Shown here: positions 23,802-37,025 of the stretch, one piece after another
Layout: the number at the start of each line of letters is the position of its first letter
Numbering within the stretch: the first letter of the stretch is position 1
NCBI GenBank assembly: GCA_946803715.1
Contig: CAMPET010000118.1
Coordinates: forward strand, 7,631 to 71,630
Direction of reading: 5' to 3'
Length of the DNA stretch: 64,000 nucleotides
DNA from: Beroe ovata
Lineage: Eukaryota > Ctenophora > Nuda > Beroida > Beroidae
Made by a program: the position numbers and the translations under genes
The notes under the pieces: generated by a model
Database searches by the model: none
Told to the model about the DNA's origin: nothing
Seen by the model: only the letters and a program-made list of their open reading frames with translations

Positions 23802-24748
23802 ACAATGAACATGGTGATGATAAGAAATCGGAACTGGGAGAAAAGACGGTCCTGAATCATGACTATTGACTATCGGGCGTTCGATGATTGACAAATAATA
23901 AGGGTTCATGAGTTTCTAAAATAAATTATCTGTCAAAGCGAGAGAAATAGATGTAGTACTACATTAATTATTGGTTAAAATATTCCACGGTAACATCATT
24001 CGTATCAAAATCAGTAAAAATGTGGAAAACCTAAAAAACCAAACAAAGAACCAATAGACTACAATTATAATATCGTTTCACATTAATAGGATGTTATTAA
24101 TCATAGAACTAGCCAACAGTAACTTAGATTGGTAAATTTATACTTGACAGTGTTAATGTTTCGAGTGTAAAAGTATCAAACAAGCAATTTAATGTTTCTT
24201 TCTCATTGTTCTTGATAATGTTACCATTCGAAAGGTTATAAATAAAATTGTTTCTTTATCTCACAATAATATAAATCAAATAGAACAACATCGCNTTGTT
24301 TATATTTGAATATAATGTGTGCAGCTATTCAAACACAAGGAAATATCGTGTTTTTTGTTTCAAATTTAAAGAGTGATATAACACGCTTAGAAATCTCAAA
24401 GTGTTCCACAGCACAGTTTTAACTTGAAACGTCTCAACATTACATGTTGTCAATTCAACGGATAATCATCATTATGATTATGTGGCGTCTGCCTGTGCAT
24501 CGTTGGCATGATACAAGCCACAGGCTTCAATAAGTGATAACACCAATTTATATGTAAATTTGTAATTTCTTTGGTTCCCAAATGCATGAATTGGTCGTTG
24601 CCAACATGCTGTATGTCGCCGAGGGGCGATCTGGCGATCGCCGGGATTCTGTCACCGGGCCAAAAGAATCTCAATCCACAGCCACAAATACTGAGGCAGA
24701 TGCTATAACTGTCGGTGAGTATCAGATGATTCATGGTACTGGTCTAGG
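23802..24748. other. Intergenic between convergent CSN1 and unknown gene
   Basis: CSN1 3' UTR with AATAAA near 23920, then AT-rich spacer with a single N at 24295. The stretch at 24450-24740 is probably 3' UTR of the gene on the minus strand. No further gene is recognised. Confidence 0.5.
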
Positions 24749-27700
24749 TTAGGTGTCCACTTTTCTATTCTTGTTATGGTCGTCATCCTCTTTAGCCTCA
24801 GTTTTGCGCTTGCCTCCCACCCGGATGTGTGTCACCTGTAGGTTCATTGGAGACACCGTCTTCTTCCCCCCTCGTCCCTCACGCGTAGGCAGTGGTCGCC
24901 GAGTTTCCTCCCCTCCTGATGGCTGCTGTTTCCTTGACAACGCACCTCGCTGTCTCTTGGTCGGAGTATTCCGTAACCTGTCCGCGTTGTACGCTACTGA
25001 CGAGAGAATGTCGAGTCCCGACATGTCGGGCGACGTGTTCTTGCCGGACTTGTTTCGGACGGGCGAGTTTCCGGCGGATGCTATTTGTCGGACTGGGAGC
25101 TGTGCAGGGGGTCTTGACCTCTTGACGGGGCGTTTCTGTAGCTCGGGCGCAGACTGACAACTGCCATTATGAGAGGAGGTATCACTGAGGTTATCTGAGT
25201 CGTCACACGCCCACAGACTAACACCTGACCACACATTCTCACTGGTAGGCTCTATGTCGTATTGCCGGACGAAGGGGCCTCTATCCAGGACCCTATCCAT
25301 GGGACGGGTGTCGAAGAGGAAGGGGGCTGACCTGCACCCAACAGGATAGTTACACTTGTCCAACTTCACAAGTTTGAGCAGAGATGTAGGTTTAGCTGAC
25401 ATGTACGGATAATCCTGTGTCTCGGAAACTGTTTTGAACTTGAACCGGTACACATGCTCAGGTTTGATCGTCTCCTCGTCGTATTCCGAGCTCCCGCCAG
25501 ATCCAAGGCGCTCCCTACACGAGGAAACTCGTCTGAACCTCTTCCTCGGCCGGTTCCGCAGCTCTGTGTTCCCCGTACTGTCCGAAACTGCGTCACTCTC
25601 ATCCGACAATACGAAGACAGGTTCACCGCCTTTACCCACCGGCACCTCAGCAGCTGAATCGCTCGCTGTGCGGGCTCGGGGAGGTACCGGAGCCTCGTTC
25701 ACTGCCGTGTCGCTCTTCACTCTGTCACGTGACAGCTCAGTCTTGTCGTCCCTGTGTCGTTCCACTGTTTCCTGGCACTGGTACTTGGGGAGTTTTGACT
25801 TGATGATAGACCCTTGTGGACGGAGTACAGAGTCCTTTGCCGTGTTCGCATCCTCGGGAGAAAGGATTACCTGTCCGTTGACAGGATTCATTGTGGCAGA
25901 CGACAGGTCAGGCATGGGGCTCGGTTCATCGTACAATTTACCAAAGGACGAGGTTGACCCCAAAGGGGATTCACCCAATATGTCATCTTTATCATCTTGG
26001 TCCAGCAGGGGAGAACGTTTTTGGAGCATCAGTTTCCGAAATATCTGATTATCCACAATGGGATTCCTCCTGTAAGGCGGAAACCGCTGTCTCGTGAGAA
26101 ACGTTTCCTCATCGTAAATACCGTACTCGTTCGGTTCCTGTTTCAGAGTTTTCGTCCTGGGGAACGCGTACGGGAAATCAAAACTCTCTTTCAACTTCTG
26201 GACATATTGAAGTTGTTCGGGTGTGTATTCGACAGGTTCGGGTTTCGTAGGGGCTGGCTCCTTTGCTTTCGGTTTCTGTTTTCCAATTCTTCCTTTCCTC
26301 TTCGTCTTGTTCTTAGGAGGTTCTTTTTCCTCTTCCTTTACTTCCTTATCTTTTTCCTCTTCATCTTTCTTCTCTTCCCCACCCTCCGGATCCTGTTCAC
26401 TCGAGTTCTTCCTACTGGATGATTCCGATTTCTGTTTGTTGTACTGGTCCTCTAGGTCTTGTCGTGTCACGATCTGTATGATGTCATCCTCGCAGAACCT
26501 GATGTCTCGAAATGTGAGATCGTCCAGCGAGACAATGCACTCTTCCCCCGTGTCTCTCTTAATCTTCACCTGCGGATTGAGAATCTCATGAATAATTAGT
26601 GAGTTAATGTTTGTGGTCGCAAATGAAGACGAAAGTCCGGAGGGCCGCTGTGGGTTCATTAAAATCGCGAGAACATACCTCCTTGACATCGCTCGGGCTG
26701 ATCTCCTTCCCATCGATCAACATGTACTTAGAAATGTCCTCGGGAGCTGGCTGCATCCTCTTGCCCCCCGTGGCCCGGAAATGGCTGAGGAGACACTGTA
26801 TCGTGGGAATTGTGTTGCCCGAGAGAGGAAAACTGGGTGATGATTTCACGGTGATAGTCGGTCTGTTATCATCCCCCGTCTCACCTGAAACAATCGGATT
26901 GGTGATAATAAATATGGTAGAGCTTCGTGAATCACAACATAATGAGAGATTTACAACGTGTGACAACGCATGGTTGGTGAATTACCTTCAGCGGTTGGGG
27001 GATACCATCTGGGCCAGATGGCTCGGGGTGGCTTCTTGGTCCTCTCCGCTCTGATCAGTTTCGGTAGAAGAAGAGACATGGACTCACCCTCCTCCTTCAC
27101 CAAAGTGCCCTCACTCCGAGGGGAGGGCGTGTTGGTGGGCGTGTGGAGTTCCGTCTTGGTCGGAGGGGTGACATTCAAATAGGGGGGCTTCGGGGATATT
27201 TCCTGCAACATGGATGTTGTCAATGAATGGAATTCGATAAACAAGTTTACTTGTATTCCTCAGAGTTCTATCTCTTCTAACCTCAGTTTTCACTTTAGAT
27301 GTGGTACTCTGTGCTCTGCTCACTCTCTGAGATCGAGGAATGTATCTACTGGGACTGCCTGGCATCCTAGTGCAGGAAATGAGGTTTACAGTCGTCGGTC
27401 GGGTTAAATGAGAAGTATACAGTAGGAACGATTTGTCTCAATTTACTGAGAATCAGCAGTAGACTCACACAAATTCAGTTTCGTTGTCCACATCGAAAGC
27501 GAAGGTATCCTTCTTCCCAGGGGGTGGTCCTCTGGTGATAGTTTCAACTTTCTCCGCATTTTTGAGGAGCATTCTCTCACTTATCTGGCTCCATGTGTCA
27601 TCGTCAATCTTGCCTACAGCAATCATAATTTCTGATATACCACGTGCACAAGTAAGTAATATTACACGTGAGAAAATGGTGGTAGAAAGCGGTGATAAAA

Positions 27701-28579
27701 TTGAACTCTAACCGGTACCATCTTCGTGAAGATCTTTGCCGAGTTCTACTCGTCCCATGGCTATTTCCCGGAGTATGTCGTCCAGGTACGTACTCAGACC
27801 GTTTGTACTGATTTTACCCTGCAAACAAAGTGGAGTTAGCCAGGATCCATAATACGAAAATGGGGAATTTTTGAGACGATGTCAGGTGAATCTCTCACCT
27901 TGCCACGCGGAAGGGCGGTGAAACGATAGAAACACAGAAGTAGTTTGACCAAGTCTTGCTCGCTGATAAGCTTGCATCTGGAGCAATGTGTTTCCACTCC
28001 GCCCAACTCCTTCATACGTCGGAGCTCGTCGTAGTTTCCGCAGTAAAACTCAATGCCGAGCATCTTCATCCGTGTAACTACACTCGATCTGATTTGTCAG
28101 GCGATTAATGACACAAAAACTGGCAGTCAAACAGGGGTTTAGATTGTGCTGTCAAACTCCAACTGGAGGGTTTGCAGTGCCATTTTTACCTTGGCCTATG
28201 AGAGAAGAGCACTGATACTATCTGGCTAATTCCGAACCATCTTCTACTGTTTATTGTCAGGAAAACGAGCTCCAAGTTGTTGATCTTCAGTTTGCCATCG
28301 AGATTCCTTTCACTGCGCTTCTTGATGGTCTCCGCTTTATCTCTCGCAATCTGAAAATTTGAGGTCAGACACCAGATACAGAATGAAATGTTTCACGGAT
28401 TTCACACCTTTCCCATATATGCATGAGGAAAGTACCTGTCTCTGATACTGCAAATAAACATCATGGGCCTGTGCTTTGTGATATTGCGCAGGATGGAATC
28501 CATATCGCTTAGGGCCTTGTGGTTCGGCTCTATACGGTATCGGGGCCCCAGGCCGGTACTCTGGCTTGAACCCTGACAT
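24749..28579 (-). CDS. Unidentified 1001-residue protein, 9 exons, nuclear type
   Basis: Exons 28579-28436, 28350-28248, 28077-27899, 27818-27713, 27613-27469, 27366-27282, 27202-26986, 26884-26679, 26569-24749 join in phase to 1001 residues, so this is a real gene. An acceptor just before the ATG suggests a 5' UTR intron. Residues 1-90 are Tyr/Pro/Arg-rich then helical and basic. About 95-230 is a folded region with CSRC, LVKLLLCFYRF and TYLDDILREIAMG. About 325-440 is a second folded region (TIQCLLSHFRATGG, DISKYMLIDGKEISPSDVKE, DDLTFRDIRFCEDDIIQIV). Then comes a long Glu/Lys-rich stretch, a PYAFPRTKTL segment, a Ser/Pro-rich disordered part and many basic clusters (RNRPRKRFRR). Composition suggests a nuclear chromatin- or RNA-associated protein. 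I do not recognise the family. Confidence 0.85.
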
Positions 28580-28679
28580 CTCGTCTCTGAAAATATCACA
28601 TCTGATACCAAGTTATGCGTACAAGGCACACTTTCAGTATTTAAAGTGTACAATGGTTATAAATTACTGTAACAAAATT

Positions 28680-29690
28680 TGATCGAGGCGCGCTACGCCG
28701 CGCAGTTCAGAGCAAGCGCGCAAGCGTGACACCAGTTATCGTCATCAGATTATCGTCAATCAACAATCAGATTTGATTTCTTAAATTAAAATCTTGCTGA
28801 TAACGTGAAAATAAATTAGTCTGATAAGTTAAATTAGTGGAAAATTCGAAATAATTTGTTTGTGCCAACCTCGTTTTACTATATGCCACAGTAAATTGTG
28901 ACAATTGTGTTTTTGATAAACTTCTACGCGTAAGCTTGCACTAGTGTACTTTTTCTAGCGCGGTCGCGCGCAGCAAATCTGTGTTTCTGTCGATATTTTA
29001 CGATAATGATAGTGAGTTTTCGTGATAGCTGAGCCATCAAAACTCGCCTATAGTTATACTGAAGTCTGACATACTTTCAAAAGTAGTTCTCAGTTACTGC
29101 AAAGTTTTTCCAGCCCATTCATTCGATGTATAATGACGAAAAACGCATAAAATGGGCGGAAATCCGTCAATCCTCCTTAAACGTGGCAATAAAGCACTAA
29201 ACTGTGATATTTGTCACCTTTTTCCAATACAAACTGCGAGATCCCGAAGATCCACTGTTTTTGAATTCACACAATTCATTTATTTATTGACATGAAGTCA
29301 ATTTCCTGGCACCGTATTCCGCTGTACTGAAACTGCTGTTCACGGTGCTCAAGCAAAAAACACAACAATACTTCTGTTGAGGAACTTATCAATAACTTGC
29401 AATGTTGAATGTTCCTAACAAGGCGCTCCGTACGCAAACATGCCTGTCAATGGCAGGTCTTGTCATGGAACCTTTGAGACTGAGTATGGTTACTTTAGTA
29501 AGACTGAGACCTAAGAAGTTGAGAATATGATTAAGACACCAGCTCATGATGACATATCCCCAAAGCTGGGGTATGTCAGACGTTATAGTAGAAAAGGGTA
29601 TGCTAGTTGAAACGGTCAAATCAGTGTCAATTGTCAAGTTTCAGGTACGACGACTTGCTCTATATAAAAGTGCGGACCGCGTTTTAGAAC
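28680..29690. other. Intergenic, no gene recognised
   Basis: Upstream region of the unknown gene. It has GC-rich islands near 28685-28735 and 28955-28980 in otherwise AT-rich sequence, and short ORFs without recognisable similarity. Confidence 0.45.
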
Positions 29691-29696
29691 GTTTTG

Positions 29697-30660
29697 AAGA
29701 TTGTCGTCAAAGACTCGCACTGCGTTAGAGCAGAACGCAATTTTTAATTTCTTATGCCCAGTAGACATATCACGGCTAAACGCGCACACATTGAAAACAC
29801 ACTACACACACAACACACTACACAGTTCGGTGTACACAGTACACAGGACACATAATACACAGTGTTGTTATGCTCTGTGTATGCTGAGTACATAGTACAC
29901 AGTATACAGTATACACTTTACAGTAACAGATGACGACTTGCTCATGCAAAGTCTGGTCTCACTCATGGAAATTTCACTATCATACTCAGACCATGAATAC
30001 TGGAATTCACATTTGATGTTTTATTGAAGGTAACAACAGAGAACGAGAGACGGTCAGTACGGAACCCCGCGGTTTCGGTTCCTTGTTTAACATGCCGTGC
30101 AGCAAGGATCTCCANTTTAAAGGCTGGGTGGAAATATAACGCCCGCCTGTCGGTAATAACGGGCGTAATTCTTGTTGAAGATTGAAAGATTGTCGCCAAA
30201 GACTCGCACTGCGTTAGAGCAGAACGCAATTTTTAATTTCTTATGCCCAGTAGACAGATCACGGCTAAACGCGCACACATTGAACACACTACACACTACA
30301 CAGTTTGAAGTACACAGTACACAGGTCACATAATACACAGTGTTGTTATGCTCTGTGTACTGTGTATTGCTGAGTACATAGAACACAGTATACAGTATAC
30401 ACTTAACAGTAACAGATGACGACTTGCTCATGCAAAGTCTGGTGTCACTCATGGAAATTTCACTATCATACTCAGACCATGAATACTGGAATTCACATAA
30501 ACTTTGGATTTACATAAAGTTTTACATGTTTTATTGATTGTGACAACAGAGAACGAGAGACGGTCAGTACAGAACCCCGCGGTTTCGATTCCTTGTTTAA
30601 CATGCCGTGCAGCAAGGATCTCCACCGTGTTTGCCAGGCTAGGCACATAACCACATAACC
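29697..30660. repeat. Local duplication (about 440 bp, two copies) around an N
   Basis: 29697-30114 and about 30187-30624 are near-identical, offset by about 490 bp, with the single N at 30115 closing the first copy. Each copy has a TACACAGTACACAG-like low-complexity stretch and ends in the SINE-like repeat (GGTTTCGATTCC, TTGTTTAACATG, AGCAAGGATCTCCA) also seen at 14950-15010. Confidence 0.85.
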
Positions 30661-30837
30661 AAATTCTTATCTGTAGAGGAGAATGCGTATTCTGCAAAAA
30701 TGACAAAATACTGGATATTTTCTAGTCTAAGTATTGACACATTGGTTGACACAAGAGAATGTTTGTCATAGAAAAGTCTCGGTATGTTTGACAACAGATT
30801 CCTACACGGTACTCCATTGCCACGAGTAGATATTGTA

Positions 30838-30892
30838 TAAGCTAGTGTTTATGTGAGAGACGAGGCGGAAGAACCGACTATCAAGCACAACC
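30838..30892. repeat. Dispersed repeat fragment
   Basis: Matches the start of the repeat at 14836 (AAGCTAGT..TTATGTGAGAGACGAGG). Order relative to the B-box part is reversed, so it is probably a neighbouring copy's 5' end. Confidence 0.5.
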
Positions 30893-31399
30893 ACTTTTGT
30901 TTGAAAAATGGTACAACCGAAATCCACGTTTCTTATCCACTTTTGAAGCTAAAAATCCCCCTGACTCGACTGGCAATTATATAACTGAACAAATACTCAC
31001 CGTCTAGTCCTTTGACCTCTGTTACTTCCAAGTTTTCTTGCTCGCCTTCATTTACCTACAGCATCATTTCATTGGTTAGGGAAGTGACAAAAATCATTTA
31101 GAGGAGAATGTTAATCATAAAAAAAGCTAAAGCTGAATTCATCAATATTAAACCCTCTGGAAATTATATAAGAGTCTAAAAATTTGACCAATTTTTCATC
31201 ACATCATCAAACAATTTCTTACTATTTCTCTAACATTTCCATTGATCAGAACTATTTGATTTCATACTATTGATTTCATACTATTCAGAGATCAGTCCAC
31301 TTTTCTAAATAACGCTCTCAATTCAATTCAATCGATACAGAGAATTATCTTTGATAATCATGTATAGGAAATCAACTTTCCCTAACATGAAAATCTGCA

Positions 31400-31705
31400 T
31401 CACTTCAATATAGAATCTGCTTTGTATCCCATGGAACTTTTGTATCTATTCATGAATAGTAGAACCAGAACCAGAACAACTCCAGAACTGCAATAAATGA
31501 CCATCTTCCCAACAGTATCACTGCTGTATTGATAGTACTGTTTAGCAGTATGTGCCTTCTCATGGTCTGTTTTCTTATCTGATCCAACAGGTCCATATTT
31601 TCCGTATCTTATTCCATCTCTGAAATTTCCTTTACTGGCATAACTCAATGCTCTTGTACTGAGTTTAGATGCATACATGCATGAAAGTAAACTGGATCTC
31701 ATCAT
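31400..31705 (-). CDS. Small predicted membrane protein, possibly mitochondrial
   Basis: A 101-residue single-exon frame. The N-terminus is rich in Arg, Ser and Ala with no acidic residues for about 28 residues, resembling a mitochondrial presequence. A polar middle (KYGPVGSDKKTDHEKAHTAK) is followed by one hydrophobic segment (MVIYCSSGVVLVLVLLFM) and a short basic tail. This layout is like small inner-membrane subunits, but I recognise no family. It could be the last exon of a longer gene. Coding status rests on composition only. Confidence 0.4.
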   Translation of the reverse strand: MMRSSLLSCMYASKLSTRALSYASKGNFRDGIRYGKYGPVGSDKKTDHEKAHTAKQYYQYSSDTVGKMVIYCSSGVVLVLVLLFMNRYKSSMGYKADSILK

Positions 31706-32644
31706 TCACCTTCTATGAGGAGATGATGTTATCCATGATTAAATATGCTATAGTCAATAGTCATTACTCATTCTATTTACTATTTAGTGGGTGGCCTTGT
31801 TAACAGTCTGAAATATTGACTAAATATCCTCTCTCAGCAAAACATGATAGCACCTTTTTATAAAGCCAAATATTATATCTAATGTTCATTGATATTGTGC
31901 TGTAGAAATATAATTCAATTCAAGTCAATCACTCAAGACTGGATCACTTTGTATTGGGTCCTATAAACAAATGAGTTATTATAACTAGCTAACCCTGAAC
32001 ACCGTAGTGCAGAATTCTGTCCACAATCTTTATTCGAAACATATTGGATCTATCCAACCAAAGATGCTACTTGTTAGATAAGGTCAGGGTCAGCATAAAG
32101 TTTAAAGGTATTGCAGTCAGAACTATGGTACATCAAATGGGAAAAAACCGGTTCTATACTAATGTAAACCCCTTAATTCAAGTGGGAAATGGAGCATACA
32201 GGTTCTATAATTTCTAATATTTATAGCATATATCAAGATCTTTGAAAATGTTTGCTATGGTTGTCTATCAGTTAGTGTAATTTGTCAATTATTGGTACTC
32301 TATACTTCATGAAAAGATATATTTCAGAAAAGAAAGATTCTTTTGAGACATCAATCTGCAAGACTCTGTACTTGAACCCCACCAAGATCACTTTAAGTAA
32401 ACACTGTAGTGGGCAGCAAGATCTAACTGAATCACACCAAGATGAGTGGTGCGCAGGCACCATCAGTCCAATACCAACCTCAGCTTTCAAGGTGTTTAAA
32501 TTGCGAGAGTTTTTCATGAGATAGGCCCCCCAAGCAGTCACCCCCTGGTACCGGGTATAGCACCGGAAGTGCAGTGACCACCTGCCTGAGACAGTCTTTA
32601 TCTTTACTCCAGCATCAATTAAATTGGTACTGTATTATAAACAA
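31706..32644. other. Intergenic, nothing firmly recognised
   Basis: Overlapping ORFs on both strands at 32272-32541 have no recognisable domain, so they were not called. Confidence 0.4.
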
Positions 32645-35131
32645 CTAGAAAACCCACCAAGTGGGCATGATACACTACTCACTGAGTCATTGGACACGAC
32701 AGCGGAAATAAATTTGAAACCACAGTTGACAGTAACACATCATTAACTTGATACATGAAAAAGAATGCACACAGAGCAGCCAACTCTCACAATGGAAGAG
32801 TGAGCTTTCTTTTTCATGTTCGAGACATAGAATTAATGAAGGAGCACAATCACACTGTTTCTTGTCATTTTTTTAAACTGCCACATTAAACTATTTACGA
32901 TTACCAAGTTGAATTCCAGTTGCACTGCATTGCACTGCATTCATTGACAAAACTAAGGTTCACTGTACGTCCGAAGGAATGCACTGAAAAGATAAGCGAC
33001 AGTTTGTTATTATTGGGCTGCAAGTACTCTTGAGATAGTACATACTGTACCACACACTGTATGAATACATTGTTTAATAGTTCATTTATAATTAGAATAG
33101 AATAGAGTGTTTTTGACAGAAGATCAACTGACAACTCAAATATTCAGTGCCAATCTCAAACAGTTATATCATTGTTAAGTAACCTTTTTTCAAGGTACCC
33201 AAATTAAGAATTTTCTTATTTATTTATTAGAGATAAATTGAATCAGATAGAATAAATTACATGTATGAATACATACTGTATGGATTGAACATCAAAACAA
33301 CTTACAGAAATAAAGCATATAATTGCAATTTTTGTATATGTAAAATTTCTCCCTACCTATCTATATTATAATTTGGTTGTTTGTTTGATTTTATGTTCGT
33401 CACGAAATGCACGTGCTGATTTTGAAGTTAAAGTGCGCGTTGCCATGGACACGTGCTAACTGCTACTACAGTAATAGTGAGCTGGGAGCTCATTTCTGAT
33501 GATGGTGCTCTGATAACGTTTTAGTTTTTGTTGATGGGATGAATGCAAGTGGGTTCTGATTCGAGTAAAAGTCAAATTCCTCTTGAGTTGCTGCCTTTGC
33601 CCTGCTGTTACCTATTCTTTTCGAATCACGTAAAATACGATGTTATTTTCAATAACAATACGCTACGCAAATTGAAACGATTAACGAAAGACAGACAGCC
33701 GGGCAATACAAGTACCATTTTCTTTGCTTATTCGAAGAAATGACCGAATTGTGATCNGACTTCAACAACCAAATCTCATTTGGTTTTGGGAAAAATTTAT
33801 TAGAGATAAATTGAAGCGGATAGAATAAATTACATGTATGAATACTGTATGAAATTTTAAATTTGTATGTTCCTAATTCATCTATAATCTCATCATTTTC
33901 ATCTCATGTCATTTTCATCATCATATCATTTTCATCTAATCTCAGAAGCGAGGGCCACACTTTGTGGAGATTCCGAAGAAGAGACTATAATGTCTTGAAA
34001 CTGTCAGTAGATTTGTGGTGAAAAAGTGTGGGTTTGATTCAATTGACTTTGTATCACTGTCTACAATGTTCAATCATCTGAAGCATACTGTATGAATTGA
34101 ACATCAAAACAACTTATTTGCAGAATACAGAAATAAGGCATATAATTAAAATTGCAGTTTTTGTATATGTAAAATTTCTCCCTACCATCAGCGCTGCACA
34201 TCGTCGGGCGACGCGATGCACCACGCACCAGAGCAGACCACTGATGCAAGCCGCGAAGCGGCTTGCGTCAGCAAAATAAGTTTGCGCCAGTCTGAGAATA
34301 AGTTTGCGCCCGCGCCGCGCGCGCGAAACGAAATTCTCGACAAGGTCTATCATCGATCGTTAACGCTGCACAGTTGCAGTTTCAAGTTTAATTATGCCAG
34401 CGATTAAATTCTTCCCACGTTGCGTGAATTAACCTGCCGCATTGACGCGAGCCGCGAAGCGGCAAGCTCCGCGCCAGCGAAAATAATTTGCGGCGCGCGC
34501 GATGAAATTCTCGATATGGCCTGGGTTATATGAATCAGAGACACCGAGCCATGCATTGGAATGATATTGGAAGTTTCATTTTTTATAAAATCGAGGTGGA
34601 AATTGTTTTTATTGTCATGTAGTTATATTTTTCAGCATTCTATTCAATTTTGGAATGATATTTCATAACAGTTGTTATGTGAAATGCTAGGTATTATCCC
34701 TATCATAATTTGGCATTCTCTCTTTTATTATTATTATGGAGGACTCTGTGCGTTCACTGCGTACTGTGAGTTGTTATGGAAGCGTATGAGTTGCATGTGC
34801 AAAAATTAGCAGCCTGTAGGCTCATTTCCTGTGATGCTGTTTTGATTACATTGCTCTCTGCCTGTTGATAGGAGAGACAAGAGTTGCACGTGCAGTTTGA
34901 TGCGCGTGCAATGACAGTCAGATCTTGCATAATATGTTTCTGTTTTAATTTTACCTACAGACTGAGTGACCTGTTGCTGTGATCGCTTTTGATCTGGAAT
35001 CTGGAATTAAAGCTACTACATTCGAAACCTTTCACAATACGTTTTTTCAGTGGTTTCATTATCTGATGCGCTGATGTTTATCGTGACTACTTGAGTACTT
35101 TATGGGCTCCCTAGTTCCTTTATATAATAGA
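32645..35131. mobile_element. Helitron-like element, about 2.5 kb, both ends visible
   Basis: Starts CTAGAAAACCC followed by hairpin CCCAC-CAA-GTGGG, preceded by A. Ends CCTTTATATAATAGA, followed by T. Both termini match the element at 15551-16826. It holds GC-rich islands with the hairpin GCAAGCCGC-GAA-GCGGCTTGC (34246-34266) and a related one at 34451-34463. An internal duplication of about 33190-33350 at 33797-34190 is interrupted by an N at 33757. No transposase is recognised. It could instead be two neighbouring elements, since the interior contains an assembly join. Confidence 0.45.
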
Positions 35132-35307
35132 TGTGTATCTGTTTTCAAATGATTTTGAGTTATTAGCACTTAACTTGTAGCTCTTAATTACCATTATATC
35201 TTTGATAATCTTTTTTCCAAACCTTAAAAATTATTTTTGAATGAAAGGAGATGGCAAGTTTAGCAACAGTATCAACAAACAATGCCTTACTGCTACAATG
35301 AACTTGA

Positions 35308-36432
<1,125 letters not shown>

Positions 36433-37025
36433 TCGTGACACAGCTGATAATAATTTGTCTATGCCATGATCCTAAGTTGTTAAATGAAGATAAAATCCAG
36501 ATAATCAAATTGATGAGTTGAGAATTGCTTTTCATAGACATTATTATTGAATAACCAGTTTAACCATTACAGAATGTGATTTGACCAATTTTAAATTCAG
36601 TAGTGACCTTGGAATTAAATCTTCAGAATGCATGAATTTTTTCTTCAATAATGATTTCTGTAATTTTCACACCCTTGCCAATAGATGAATTTATTGATAT
36701 TTTGTACTGTACTTAAACATTAAATGTGTACATATCATTATTGTTGTAAAGAAATGTTGCCATGAGAACACTATAAATATTAGGATTGATATAGAAATTC
36801 TGCAGCAGTATAATTTGTTAATATAATTTCGAAAAAAAGCGGTACTTACCTAGCTTTCTTAAGTTTTCTTGTCTACACAGATATGATCATAATTTACCTA
36901 TACTGGAATTGAATGAACTTATGGAAGAGTATGGTTAAATTACATTGCTGAAGTGCTAAGTTTTTCTTGGACTGCAAAACGGTTACAGCACACAATCTAA
37001 CCAACAATTCACTCGTGACCAGGTA
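36433..37025. other. Intergenic between CDKL and ethanolamine kinase
   Basis: AT-rich CDKL 3' UTR and ETNK 5' flank. No feature recognised. Confidence 0.5.

Noticed and set aside
24753-26591. Plus-strand ORFs inside the large minus-strand exon
   Set aside because: Shadows of the 1821-nt last exon of the unknown gene, which has phase-consistent splicing on the minus strand.
32272-32541. Overlapping ORFs on both strands with protein-like stretches
   Set aside because: No recognisable domain or splice support, and each strand is equally open.
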